From: Armatimonadota bacterium
GTDB taxonomy: Bacteria > Armatimonadota > Zipacnadia > Zipacnadales > UBA11051
Assembly (NCBI GenBank): GCA_013178155.1
Contig: JABLXH010000015.1
Span: 1-64,000 of the forward strand
DNA: 64,000 nt
Reading direction: 5' to 3'
A program made the position numbers and the translations under genes. Shown piece by piece: positions 48,273 to 56,595 of the stretch. The notes beneath the pieces were generated by a model, which saw only the letters and a program-made list of their open reading frames with translations, was not told the origin of the DNA and searched no databases. Within the stretch, counting starts at the first letter, position 1, and each line of letters opens with the position of its first letter.

Positions 48273-48992
48273 ATGTCCGAGGACTTGACCAGCTATCCGG
48301 AGCCGCAGCAGTACTACCGTGTCAACATGACCGCGTTGACCTGGGCTGAGATCTACCGGGCTTCGGGCAACCCGCTCAGCTTCATCCTGGCGCTGCCGTT
48401 CCTCGGTGTCATCAAGCTGCTGAACCTCACCGTGGCGACGACAGTGATGCCCAAGGAGGTGACTTTCCGACCGCTGAGCCAGGCCCTGGCGCCCGGCACT
48501 GCGCGGCGCTTGCAGGCCATCGTGGACGGCCTGGAGAGTCTGGGCTTCCAGCCCTTCAGCACCTTCGAGTTGCCCGAGATGCCCTACCGCGCGGCGATCT
48601 TCGCGCTGGTGCACGAGTCGGGCACCGCCTACGCCGATGTCACCTACCTGCAGGCGCGCGACCTCCACTACTTTGAGTTTGTGAGCCGCTTTCCCGACGG
48701 CGCCTCCCTGACCACCGTCAACCGCCGGGACGGCGTGGCGATCGAGACTCCGCCGGGAAAGGTGCACCAGTACGTGGGTACCCAGGATGCCCGCGTGCTC
48801 TGGGAGCAGCACCAGGCCAAAGTGCAGGAGATGGCCGCCCTGCACGGGCCGCCGCTCTCCAACCTCAGCGCCGACAGCTTCTTTGGTCACTTCCGGCAGG
48901 CACTCCGCGAGATGGCTCTCTTCCAGGCCCAGCGCGGCGTCTTTCAGCCGACGCCGCCACCCATTTCCGCACCGGGGTCCTGGCAGAAATGA
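48273..48992 (+). CDS. Hypothetical protein encoded between two ABC permease genes
   Basis: Continuous 239-aa ORF, overlaps the next gene by 4 nt; no recognised family. Confidence 0.75.
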   Translation: MSEDLTSYPEPQQYYRVNMTALTWAEIYRASGNPLSFILALPFLGVIKLLNLTVATTVMPKEVTFRPLSQALAPGTARRLQAIVDGLESLGFQPFSTFELPEMPYRAAIFALVHESGTAYADVTYLQARDLHYFEFVSRFPDGASLTTVNRRDGVAIETPPGKVHQYVGTQDARVLWEQHQAKVQEMAALHGPPLSNLSADSFFGHFRQALREMALFQAQRGVFQPTPPPISAPGSWQK

Positions 48993-50155
48993 GCGTTCCT
49001 CGCCGGGCGCGTCGCGTGCCTCTGTCGGCGGTACTGACCCACGTGGCCCTGGGCCTCGGCGGGGCGACGATGCTGCTGCCGCTGCTGTGGATGATCAGCA
49101 CCTCTCTCAAGGAACCGGGAGAGGCCATGACCTTTCCGCCCGAGTTCCTGCCCCGCGCGCCCGTGACCTGGACCGACCCAAAGACAGGGCGAGAGCTACC
49201 GGTCTTCCGGTGCAACATTCAGGGCACGCCCTGTCAGGTGGCGCGTCTGGGCACCCGTGAGGGTCAAGCGGAGGTCATTGTGCTGGCGCCCCAGGTTATG
49301 GCCGGGCAGCGGGTGGGCGTGCCGTTGACCATCACGGTGGACGGCCGTCCGCGCCGGGCGCTGGAGCCGGTCAAGCGCCTGGCCTTCCGCTGGCAGAACT
49401 TCCCCGATGCCTGGAACGCCCTGAAGCTGCAGCGTAACTGGATGGCCTGGGAGTGGCCCTATCGTCTGCAGCTCGGTCCCTTGCGCCTCGGCCCGTTCCG
49501 GTCTTCGGGGCTACCCCTTCGCAACGCCTTCCTGGCGTTCTACCTGAACTCTCTGATCGTCACCTGCGTGGTCACCGTCGGAGCGGTGTTCACCTCCAGC
49601 CTCGCGGCCTTTGCCTTCGCGCGGCTGCGCTTTCCGGGGCGTGACAAGCTGTTCGTCGGTTACCTGGGCACCATGATGGTCCCGGCTGTGGTCACCATGA
49701 TCCCGGTCTTCGTTCTGACCAAGCTGCTGGGCATCCACGACACCTACCTGGCACTCATCCTGCCGCCGATGTTCACGGCTTATGGTACGTTCCTGCTGCG
49801 CCAGTTCTTCCTGAGCATCCCCGGCGAGCTAGAGGACGCAGCCCGCATGGACGGTTGCGGCCTCTGGGGCATCTACCGCCACGTCATCCTGCCGCTCTCC
49901 CGTCCGGCCCTGGCGACCCTGACCACCTTCGAGTTCCTGTCCACCTGGAACAGCTTCATGTGGCCGCTCATCGTCATTGACAGCATGGAGAAGAAGCCGC
50001 TGATGGTCGGCCTGTATGCCTTCATGGGCCAGTACAACACCGAATGGACACTGCTGATGGCGGCCTCGCTGATGGTCATGGCCCCGGTGGTCATCGTCTT
50101 CATCCTGGGCCAGCGGTACTTCGTCAAGGGGATCGTGCTGAGCGGCATGAAGTAG
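48989..50155 (+). CDS. ABC sugar transporter permease, MalG-like, with enlarged first extracytoplasmic loop
   Basis: EDAARMDGCGLWGIYRHVILPLSRP; about 130-150 aa between TM1 and TM2. Confidence 0.92.
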   Translation: MSVPRRARRVPLSAVLTHVALGLGGATMLLPLLWMISTSLKEPGEAMTFPPEFLPRAPVTWTDPKTGRELPVFRCNIQGTPCQVARLGTREGQAEVIVLAPQVMAGQRVGVPLTITVDGRPRRALEPVKRLAFRWQNFPDAWNALKLQRNWMAWEWPYRLQLGPLRLGPFRSSGLPLRNAFLAFYLNSLIVTCVVTVGAVFTSSLAAFAFARLRFPGRDKLFVGYLGTMMVPAVVTMIPVFVLTKLLGIHDTYLALILPPMFTAYGTFLLRQFFLSIPGELEDAARMDGCGLWGIYRHVILPLSRPALATLTTFEFLSTWNSFMWPLIVIDSMEKKPLMVGLYAFMGQYNTEWTLLMAASLMVMAPVVIVFILGQRYFVKGIVLSGMK

Positions 50156-50177
50156 CGATACCTACAGGAGAAGAGAT

Positions 50178-50744
50178 ATGCCCAAGGACCTTCTGCTCTT
50201 CGATACGCCGGGCCCAACCAACACGGCGCAGACCCTGGCGGCGGCCGTAGCTCGCGCCGAGGAACTGGGGCTTCGTTATCTGGTCGTGGCCTCCACGACC
50301 GGCGACACGGCCGAGGCCCTCCGCCGCGAAGTTGGCGAACGCGACATGCAGGTCGTCTGCGTCAGCTACCATGCCGAGTTCAGGGGCGGTGATGAGGTGA
50401 TGCCCAGGGAACGCCGGGTTGAGCTCCGGGAACAGGGGATCGAGGTCGTCATCGGCTCACACGCGCTAAGCGGCGTCGAGCGCGCCATCTACAACAAGTT
50501 TGGCACCATCGGGCCCGTGGAGCTGATGGCCCACTGCCTGCGCTGCTTCGGGCAGGGCATCAAGGTCGCCGTTGAGGTGGCGGTGATGGCGGCCGACAGC
50601 GCCGCTGCCCCCACCTCAGAGGACATTGTCGCCATCGGCGGCTCGGGGAAGGGCGCGGACGCCGCGGTGGTCATCCGGGCCGCGCACCAGAACAACTTCT
50701 TCGACCTGCGGGTCCGCGAGATCATCGCCATGGTGCGCGGCTAA
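50178..50744 (+). CDS. Stand-alone pyruvate-kinase alpha/beta (C-terminal) domain-like protein
   Basis: TNTAQTLAAAVARAEELGLRYLVVASTTGDTAEALRRE...VAIGGSGKGADAAVVIRAAHQNNFFDLRVREIIAM. Confidence 0.7.
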   Translation: MPKDLLLFDTPGPTNTAQTLAAAVARAEELGLRYLVVASTTGDTAEALRREVGERDMQVVCVSYHAEFRGGDEVMPRERRVELREQGIEVVIGSHALSGVERAIYNKFGTIGPVELMAHCLRCFGQGIKVAVEVAVMAADSAAAPTSEDIVAIGGSGKGADAAVVIRAAHQNNFFDLRVREIIAMVRG

Positions 50745-51874
50745 CGGCCGATGGGGTATGTCCCCACCTTCCGCAGTTCGTCTATCGCCGCCAGGTAGTT
50801 CTCTGCCTTGGCGCTGACGGTCACCGAGTGCGAAGTCCCCAGAATGAGGCCACCGCCCGGGGCGCAGCCGTAGATCGTCTCCCGCACTTGCTGGCGGATC
50901 TCCTCCGGGGTTCCTACTACCATCGTATGGGTCGAGAACCCGCCCCACAAGGCCAGCCGATGGCCCCAGGTGCGGCGCAGGCCCACGATGTCCTCCTCGG
51001 GCTGGATGGCCTGGTAGCAGTCAATGCCCGCCTCAATCATCTGATCAATGAGCAAGCGGTTGTCACCACAGGCATGCCATAACACGGGCACGCCGTGGCG
51101 GTGCACTCGCTCGCACAGAATCCTGATCGAAGGCATGTGGACTTCGCGGAAGGTCTTCGGCGACATGAAGGGGCCGTGGTTGTGGCCAAAATCCTCACCG
51201 ATGGCGACGTTGTCGCAGCCCCGCTCAAAGTACATGCTGAAGTCGGTAGCCTCTGCGCCGCGCAAGCGCTCCTCGCGCACCTTGTCTGGCTCCTCAGCCA
51301 GTCGCAGCATCATCGGCTCCCAGTCCAGCGCTGAGGGGTAGCCACAGGCCAGCCGCCGGCCGGGACGCGCCACGACGTAGTGGGTCGCCCCTAGCTCCTG
51401 CAGCGCGTAGTCAATGATCTCCCATTCGGACTCGTCCACCTCCGCCGGCGGCTCCCACAGGTCCGGGGCCGGCTGGGGGTCCAGGCCCCCGAGCTGGAAG
51501 AGCATCAGGTCATGGGTCAGGGCGCTGTAGCGATACAGGTTGCCGCGCCAGTCGCGCCAGGTCTCGTGGTCCAGTTGCTGCAGCTTCTCGGGCTGGAAGC
51601 CCTTCGGGTAGGCCAGGTTGACGGCCAGGCCGTCCTGGTTGAACTCGCGGGCGAAGTCCACGATGTCGCGCTTCTGGCTGGCCACGACCTCGTCGCGCCC
51701 GCCGTCCCATAGCGCCTGCAGCTCCTTGAGCTTGGCCCGCCAGAAGGTCGGCCGACCCAGCAGGTCCTCGATCATGGTGTAGTCTATGGCGAACTCCATC
51801 ATCGGAACGATGTCGGGTTCCTCGTGCCGCAGGGCCGCTGCCACTCGATCCTTGGATGTCATGGTGCAGGTCAC
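50741..51874 (-). CDS. Uroporphyrinogen-decarboxylase-family (URO-D) methyltransferase-like protein
   Basis: TSKDRVAAALRHEEPDIVPMMEF; VLWHACGDNRLLIDQMIEAGIDCYQAIQP (HxCG). Confidence 0.82.
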   Translation of the reverse strand: MTCTMTSKDRVAAALRHEEPDIVPMMEFAIDYTMIEDLLGRPTFWRAKLKELQALWDGGRDEVVASQKRDIVDFAREFNQDGLAVNLAYPKGFQPEKLQQLDHETWRDWRGNLYRYSALTHDLMLFQLGGLDPQPAPDLWEPPAEVDESEWEIIDYALQELGATHYVVARPGRRLACGYPSALDWEPMMLRLAEEPDKVREERLRGAEATDFSMYFERGCDNVAIGEDFGHNHGPFMSPKTFREVHMPSIRILCERVHRHGVPVLWHACGDNRLLIDQMIEAGIDCYQAIQPEEDIVGLRRTWGHRLALWGGFSTHTMVVGTPEEIRQQVRETIYGCAPGGGLILGTSHSVTVSAKAENYLAAIDELRKVGTYPIGR

Positions 51875-53349
51875 CTCAGCCGGGTTGTGACGATACGGTC
51901 ATCGCCATGGTGGTCGAGGACGCAGGTCTGCACCCAGAGCTCCTCGCCGGGGATCTCAGTCATCTGCAAGGTCACGTCAGCACTGCTCAGTCCACGCACC
52001 GGCGCGATGGCATGACCCAGTTGGCGGGTCAAGAGCGTCACCGGCCGGTCGAAGGTCGCTCGCGGAGCGGCGGCGCGTTCCGGGTTGCCGTTGTAGACCA
52101 CCACCAGTGCGCGCTCGATGTCGAAGACGCCGCGGTTCCGCAGCCGGACCCGAAGCGCCGGCTGGGGACTCCGAGTCCCTGCCTGGCGTTCCGCCAGGAG
52201 GTGGCATCCTGCCACCTCGACGCGCAGGCTCTGGGCGAGTTCGGTGGGGCGCAGCTTCACGGCTGCTGCCGCGTCCAGTATGCCCCAGCCCAGCTTGCTG
52301 TCCCACTCCTGGCTCAGGCCCGTAGGGAAAGACTTCGGTCGGTCTGTGCGTTCCGCGCTGGACCGGCTGGAACCAGTCGCTCGCGTACCATCGCGCCCTC
52401 CGGCGCGGCCGGAAGCCATGCCTGCCGGACCATGCCGTGCAGCGGTGTTCCGGAGCACCTGCCGTAGCTGGTCGTTGGTCAGCTTCGGGAAACGCGACCA
52501 CACCAGCGCCGCGACACCGCCGGCGAAGCCTGCAGCCATGCAACCGCCCTCCGAGGCCACGTACTTGCCGTTGCCGCCGGTGGACCACACGCGGTCCAGT
52601 TCGTCGCCAGTGCCCCTGTCACCAGCCGGAGCCGCCACCTCAACGTAGTCGGCATCGGGGGCGATATCGGCAGGGCCCCCGTGGCGGCTGCTGGAGCCCA
52701 CCGCCACCACGCAGTCCAGGGCTGTGGTGGCGAAAGCCGCGCGCCGGCCACGGTTGTCTATGACCCCGCAGCAGATGAGGCAGCCCGCGTCATAGGCCGC
52801 CTCCAGCGCCTGCCGCAAGCGAGGGTTGTCCACCGGGGCGCCGAAGTCCGTCCCACGGTAGAAGAGCGGCACCGGCGAAGCGGTCCGTCCATGGCTGATG
52901 AAGCCATGCGGCATGACCAGCACCTGTGCCCCGTGCTCGACTGCGTACTCGATGCCTCGCGCCCAGTTGTCCTTGGGCGCACGGTAGCCCACCCGCACCG
53001 CCATGACGCGGCACTCCGGCGCACAGGCGATGACTTCGCCGACGATGAAGGAGTGGTGGTCGCGGTAGTAGGGGGTGTCTGCTCCCGGCCCCGCAGGCTC
53101 CAGGGTGGCATCGTCGTCCGCGCAGTCCCAGCCGTGCAAGTCGCCCCGGCGCGGCCGCGGGTTCACCCACAGGTGCCCGGCATGGTGTGGGTGCGGGTTG
53201 TAGCCCAGGTCAATGACCGCGACGACCACATCGGGGTTGCCCCGGATGACCCTATGGGCCTGCGGCACCCGCAGCTGCCGCAGGGGCCAGCCATAGGGCG
53301 TGCGGTGGAGAGTATCCAGGTGCAGGCTGGGGCTCAACTTGCCGCCCAT
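51871..53349 (-). CDS. S8 subtilase-family protein with Cys at the nucleophile position
   Basis: VVVAVIDLGYNPHPHHAGHL (Asp), DHHSFIVGEVIA (His), ASEGGCMAAGFAGGVAALVWSRFPKLTNDQLRQVLRNTA (Cys for Ser). No signal peptide apparent. Confidence 0.8.
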   Translation of the reverse strand: MGGKLSPSLHLDTLHRTPYGWPLRQLRVPQAHRVIRGNPDVVVAVIDLGYNPHPHHAGHLWVNPRPRRGDLHGWDCADDDATLEPAGPGADTPYYRDHHSFIVGEVIACAPECRVMAVRVGYRAPKDNWARGIEYAVEHGAQVLVMPHGFISHGRTASPVPLFYRGTDFGAPVDNPRLRQALEAAYDAGCLICCGVIDNRGRRAAFATTALDCVVAVGSSSRHGGPADIAPDADYVEVAAPAGDRGTGDELDRVWSTGGNGKYVASEGGCMAAGFAGGVAALVWSRFPKLTNDQLRQVLRNTAARHGPAGMASGRAGGRDGTRATGSSRSSAERTDRPKSFPTGLSQEWDSKLGWGILDAAAAVKLRPTELAQSLRVEVAGCHLLAERQAGTRSPQPALRVRLRNRGVFDIERALVVVYNGNPERAAAPRATFDRPVTLLTRQLGHAIAPVRGLSSADVTLQMTEIPGEELWVQTCVLDHHGDDRIVTTRLR

Positions 53350-54374
53350 CAGCCGTACACCCCAAACTCGGCGATGGCGTCCGCCATCGCGCGGACGTTC
53401 TCGTCCTTCATGTCGGCGGTCAGGCTGTTGGAGGAGGAGATGATGTAGCCACCTCCTGCGCCGATGTGCTCGATGCGGTCGCGGACCTGCTCCCGGATGT
53501 CATGGGGCTGCTTGTGCACGAGATCATCCATGAAGATGTTGCCCACCAGGCAAAGGCGGTCGCCATACCGGGCCTTGACCGCGTTGATGTCCATTACGTC
53601 GGGCTGGAGGGGATGAATGGCGGCCTGTCCCAGTTGCAGCCAGTCCTCCAGGATGGGCGTCATGTCTCCGTCGCTGTGGGTGATCAGCGGCAGCTCCAGC
53701 GCCGCCGCGGCGCGTTGCTGTACCGGCAGCACGACCTCCCGGTAGAAGGCTGGCGAGAACATGGGGCCGTTGTTGAAGGCCACGTCATCGAAAGCCCAGA
53801 AGACATCGAAGCCGATCTCGGCCAGCCGCGGCCCCAGGCGGATGGTCCAGTCGGCGTAACGTTCCATGATTTCGACAATCAGCTCCGGGTCATCCGCCAT
53901 GGCGTAGGAGAAAGCTTCCAGGCCCATGCTCATCAGTGTGGCGCCGATGCCCAGGCGGATGCAGGCAATGGCGCAGAAGTCCTCCTTGTGGGCGATGAAC
54001 TCCCGCGCGCTGTCCAGGAAGCCCGGGGCGTCCATATCCGGAAACTGCATCTTCGCCAGGTCGTCGCGGGTGTGGATAAGCCCCTCACCGACGACCACGA
54101 CGCCCTGCAGGCTGGTGCGACCCGCGTAGACGGGCGCGAAGGCATTGTAGTTGATGTTGTCCTTGCCGAGCGCCCGGCAGACCTTCTTCTGCTGCTCGGC
54201 CAGGAACGCGCCCGAGGCCACGGGCGTGCCGTCCGGAGCGATGTCCCAGTTCACCTCAATCTTCTCTCCGCACAGCCGGGTCGCCAGCTCGTCGCTGACG
54301 ATGCCCTCAATCCAGGGCACGCGGTCCGGGATCTCACGCCGCAAGGCAGCCAACACGCGCTCTCGTGAGGTCAT
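53349..54374 (-). CDS. URO-D family protein
   Basis: TSRERVLAALRREIPDRVPWIEG; LITHSDGDMTPILEDWLQLGQAAIHPLQP. Confidence 0.8.
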   Translation of the reverse strand: MTSRERVLAALRREIPDRVPWIEGIVSDELATRLCGEKIEVNWDIAPDGTPVASGAFLAEQQKKVCRALGKDNINYNAFAPVYAGRTSLQGVVVVGEGLIHTRDDLAKMQFPDMDAPGFLDSAREFIAHKEDFCAIACIRLGIGATLMSMGLEAFSYAMADDPELIVEIMERYADWTIRLGPRLAEIGFDVFWAFDDVAFNNGPMFSPAFYREVVLPVQQRAAAALELPLITHSDGDMTPILEDWLQLGQAAIHPLQPDVMDINAVKARYGDRLCLVGNIFMDDLVHKQPHDIREQVRDRIEHIGAGGGYIISSSNSLTADMKDENVRAMADAIAEFGVYG

Positions 54375-54411
54375 CGGTGGCTTCTCTCCGTTCGTGTAAC
54401 GTCGGGCGCCG

Positions 54412-55368
54412 CTAGCGGCACTCCACGCGCTGACCCGTAGCTGCCGCCTCCGTGGCCCACAAGGCCAGCCGATTGGCTCGCAGCGACGCTTCCTGCGGGA
54501 TCAGGTCGCCCCCGGCCAGCCAGTCGGCGACCACGGACGTCGCCGGTGGCAGCGTCTCGAGTACCTGGCCCTCACCGCTCGGGTCCGTGACGGTGACGCG
54601 GCTGGCGGTCATATCGAGGTCGGCAAAGCCCCGCGTACCGGCCACAGTGACGCGGTAGTCCGATCCCCGGGTGTCTGGCAACATGCGCTGGCCCTCGCAG
54701 ACCGCAGCGGCACCCTCCAGCTCACAGAAGACACTGGCATGATCGCGCAGGTGCCGCTCGTCGGGGTAGCCCAGGTTGCCGGTGACGGCCGATACGGCGA
54801 CCGTCTTCTGACCCGTAAGCCATTCGACGTAGTCCAGGCCGTGGATCAGCAGGTCCAGGAAGAGCCCGCCAGAACGCCGCACATCGAGAAACCAGGGGGG
54901 TCGCGCGGCGCGCTTGAGCTGAACAGCCATGCGCACATGGACGAACGCCGGCGTACCGAGACGCCCTGACTGCACCACGCCTCGCAACCCGGCCCAGAGG
55001 GGATGGCCACGGAGGGTCAGGAGATTCAGTAGCTTGCGACCGGAAGCGGCGACTGCCTCCTCCACGGCTCGCTGCTGGTCCCAGGTGACGGCCAGGGGCT
55101 TGTCGCAGACGACGTCACAGCCGGCGTGCAGGGCGGCCACGATCGTCTCGGCTCGCAGGTCGTTTTCATTGGCGACGGCCACCAGGTCGGGCTGGAAACG
55201 TTGTAAGAGTTCCTGGTAGCCCACCACCACCGGGCAGCCGAACTGCTCGGCGGCTTGAGCGGCCTGGTCGGCACGCACCGCGGCGCCCACGATCTCCAGT
55301 TGTTGCCCGCGGAGGGCGGTGATCTCGCTGATGTGGGTCTCGCCGCCGACGATCCCGACCCGTCGCAT
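54412..55368 (-). CDS. Gfo/Idh/MocA-family oxidoreductase
   Basis: RRVGIVGGETHISEI; DVVCDKPLAVTWDQQRAV; start MRRVGIVGG at 55368. Confidence 0.85.
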   Translation of the reverse strand: MRRVGIVGGETHISEITALRGQQLEIVGAAVRADQAAQAAEQFGCPVVVGYQELLQRFQPDLVAVANENDLRAETIVAALHAGCDVVCDKPLAVTWDQQRAVEEAVAASGRKLLNLLTLRGHPLWAGLRGVVQSGRLGTPAFVHVRMAVQLKRAARPPWFLDVRRSGGLFLDLLIHGLDYVEWLTGQKTVAVSAVTGNLGYPDERHLRDHASVFCELEGAAAVCEGQRMLPDTRGSDYRVTVAGTRGFADLDMTASRVTVTDPSGEGQVLETLPPATSVVADWLAGGDLIPQEASLRANRLALWATEAAATGQRVECR

Positions 55369-55498
55369 GGGCTTCCTCCGGTGCTGGTCTGAGACCGGAA
55401 TATAGACCGGGGCGACGTTGTTCTCCTTCCCGAGATAACCCGCCACGCAGGTCGACCGGGGCTGCAGACGGAAGCACGCGGCCAACCATTGCCGGGAG

Positions 55499-56593
55499 GT
55501 GGCCGGGGCCATGCGACCCGCAACCAGGCTGCGACAGGCCATGTCACGGGCGATCCGCGAGGGGCAGACGCCGGGCGTAGTGGTGCTGGTGGGAAAGGGT
55601 GACGACGTGCTCTTCCATGAGGCGGTCGGCGAGCGGATGGCCGTTCCCGACCACCGACCGATGGAGCTGGACACCGTCTTCGACCTGGCCTCACTGACCA
55701 AGCCGGTCGCCACGGCCACGGTCGTGATGCAGCTTATCGAACGAGGGGTGCTGGGACTGCGAGACCCGGTGCGACAATGGCTGCCCGAGTACACGGGCTC
55801 CGGACGCGACCACACCACGCTTTGGCACCTGCTGACCCACTGCTCGGGCCTCCCCGCCTACAAGCAGTACGCCGACGCCCTGGGGCCCCGCGTGCCCAGG
55901 GCCCGGCGGCGGCCGGAGGTCGTCGCCGACATTTGCCGGCTGCCGCTGCAGCACGCCCCGGGCAAAGGGTTCATCTACTCGTGCCTGGGCTACATCCTGC
56001 TGGCCTCGGTCGTGGAGCGGGCCACCGGGCAGCCGCTGGACCGCTGCTTCCGCGACCAGGTGGCGCGGCCGCTGGGGTTGTATGACACGATGTTCTGCCC
56101 GTCGCCGGCGCGAGTGGCTCGCTGCGCCGCCACCGAGCAGCTCCCCTCGGGGGTGCTCCTGGGCGTGGTCCATGATGAGAACGCCCGGTACCTGAACGGG
56201 GTCGGCGGCAACGCCGGGCTTTTCAGTACGGCCCCGGACCTGTCGCGGTTCATGCGGATGCTGCTGGGCGGCGGGATGCTGGGGGGCGTGCGCATCCTGG
56301 AGCGCAGGACCGTGAAGGCGATGCTGTCGCCCCAACTCAGGCTCCCGGGTTGCGTGCGCGGACTGGGATGGGACGTAGACTCCGACTACTCGCCCTCCCT
56401 GCGTGGCGACCGCTTTCCGAAGGGCGCCAGCATCGGCCACAGTGGCTACACGGGCACCTCGATCTGGGCTGACCCGGCGCAGCGCCTGTATGTCATCATC
56501 CTGACCAACCGGGTGCACTACGGGCGGGACAAGGATGTGCAGAAACTGCGGCGACAGGTGGCGGATGCGGCGTGGGAGTTGGCGCTAGACTGA
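55499..56593 (+). CDS. Serine hydrolase, class C beta-lactamase/esterase family
   Basis: FDLASLTKPVATATVVMQLIERG (SxxK); LLTHCSGLPAY; IGHSGYTGTSIW. Confidence 0.9.
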   Translation: MAGAMRPATRLRQAMSRAIREGQTPGVVVLVGKGDDVLFHEAVGERMAVPDHRPMELDTVFDLASLTKPVATATVVMQLIERGVLGLRDPVRQWLPEYTGSGRDHTTLWHLLTHCSGLPAYKQYADALGPRVPRARRRPEVVADICRLPLQHAPGKGFIYSCLGYILLASVVERATGQPLDRCFRDQVARPLGLYDTMFCPSPARVARCAATEQLPSGVLLGVVHDENARYLNGVGGNAGLFSTAPDLSRFMRMLLGGGMLGGVRILERRTVKAMLSPQLRLPGCVRGLGWDVDSDYSPSLRGDRFPKGASIGHSGYTGTSIWADPAQRLYVIILTNRVHYGRDKDVQKLRRQVADAAWELALD

Positions 56594-56595
56594 CC

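Noticed and set aside
47028-48890. 620-aa minus-strand ORF
   Set aside because: Antisense to the GH63-like end, the MalF-like gene and the interposed gene; low-complexity His/Gln/Arg-rich translation.
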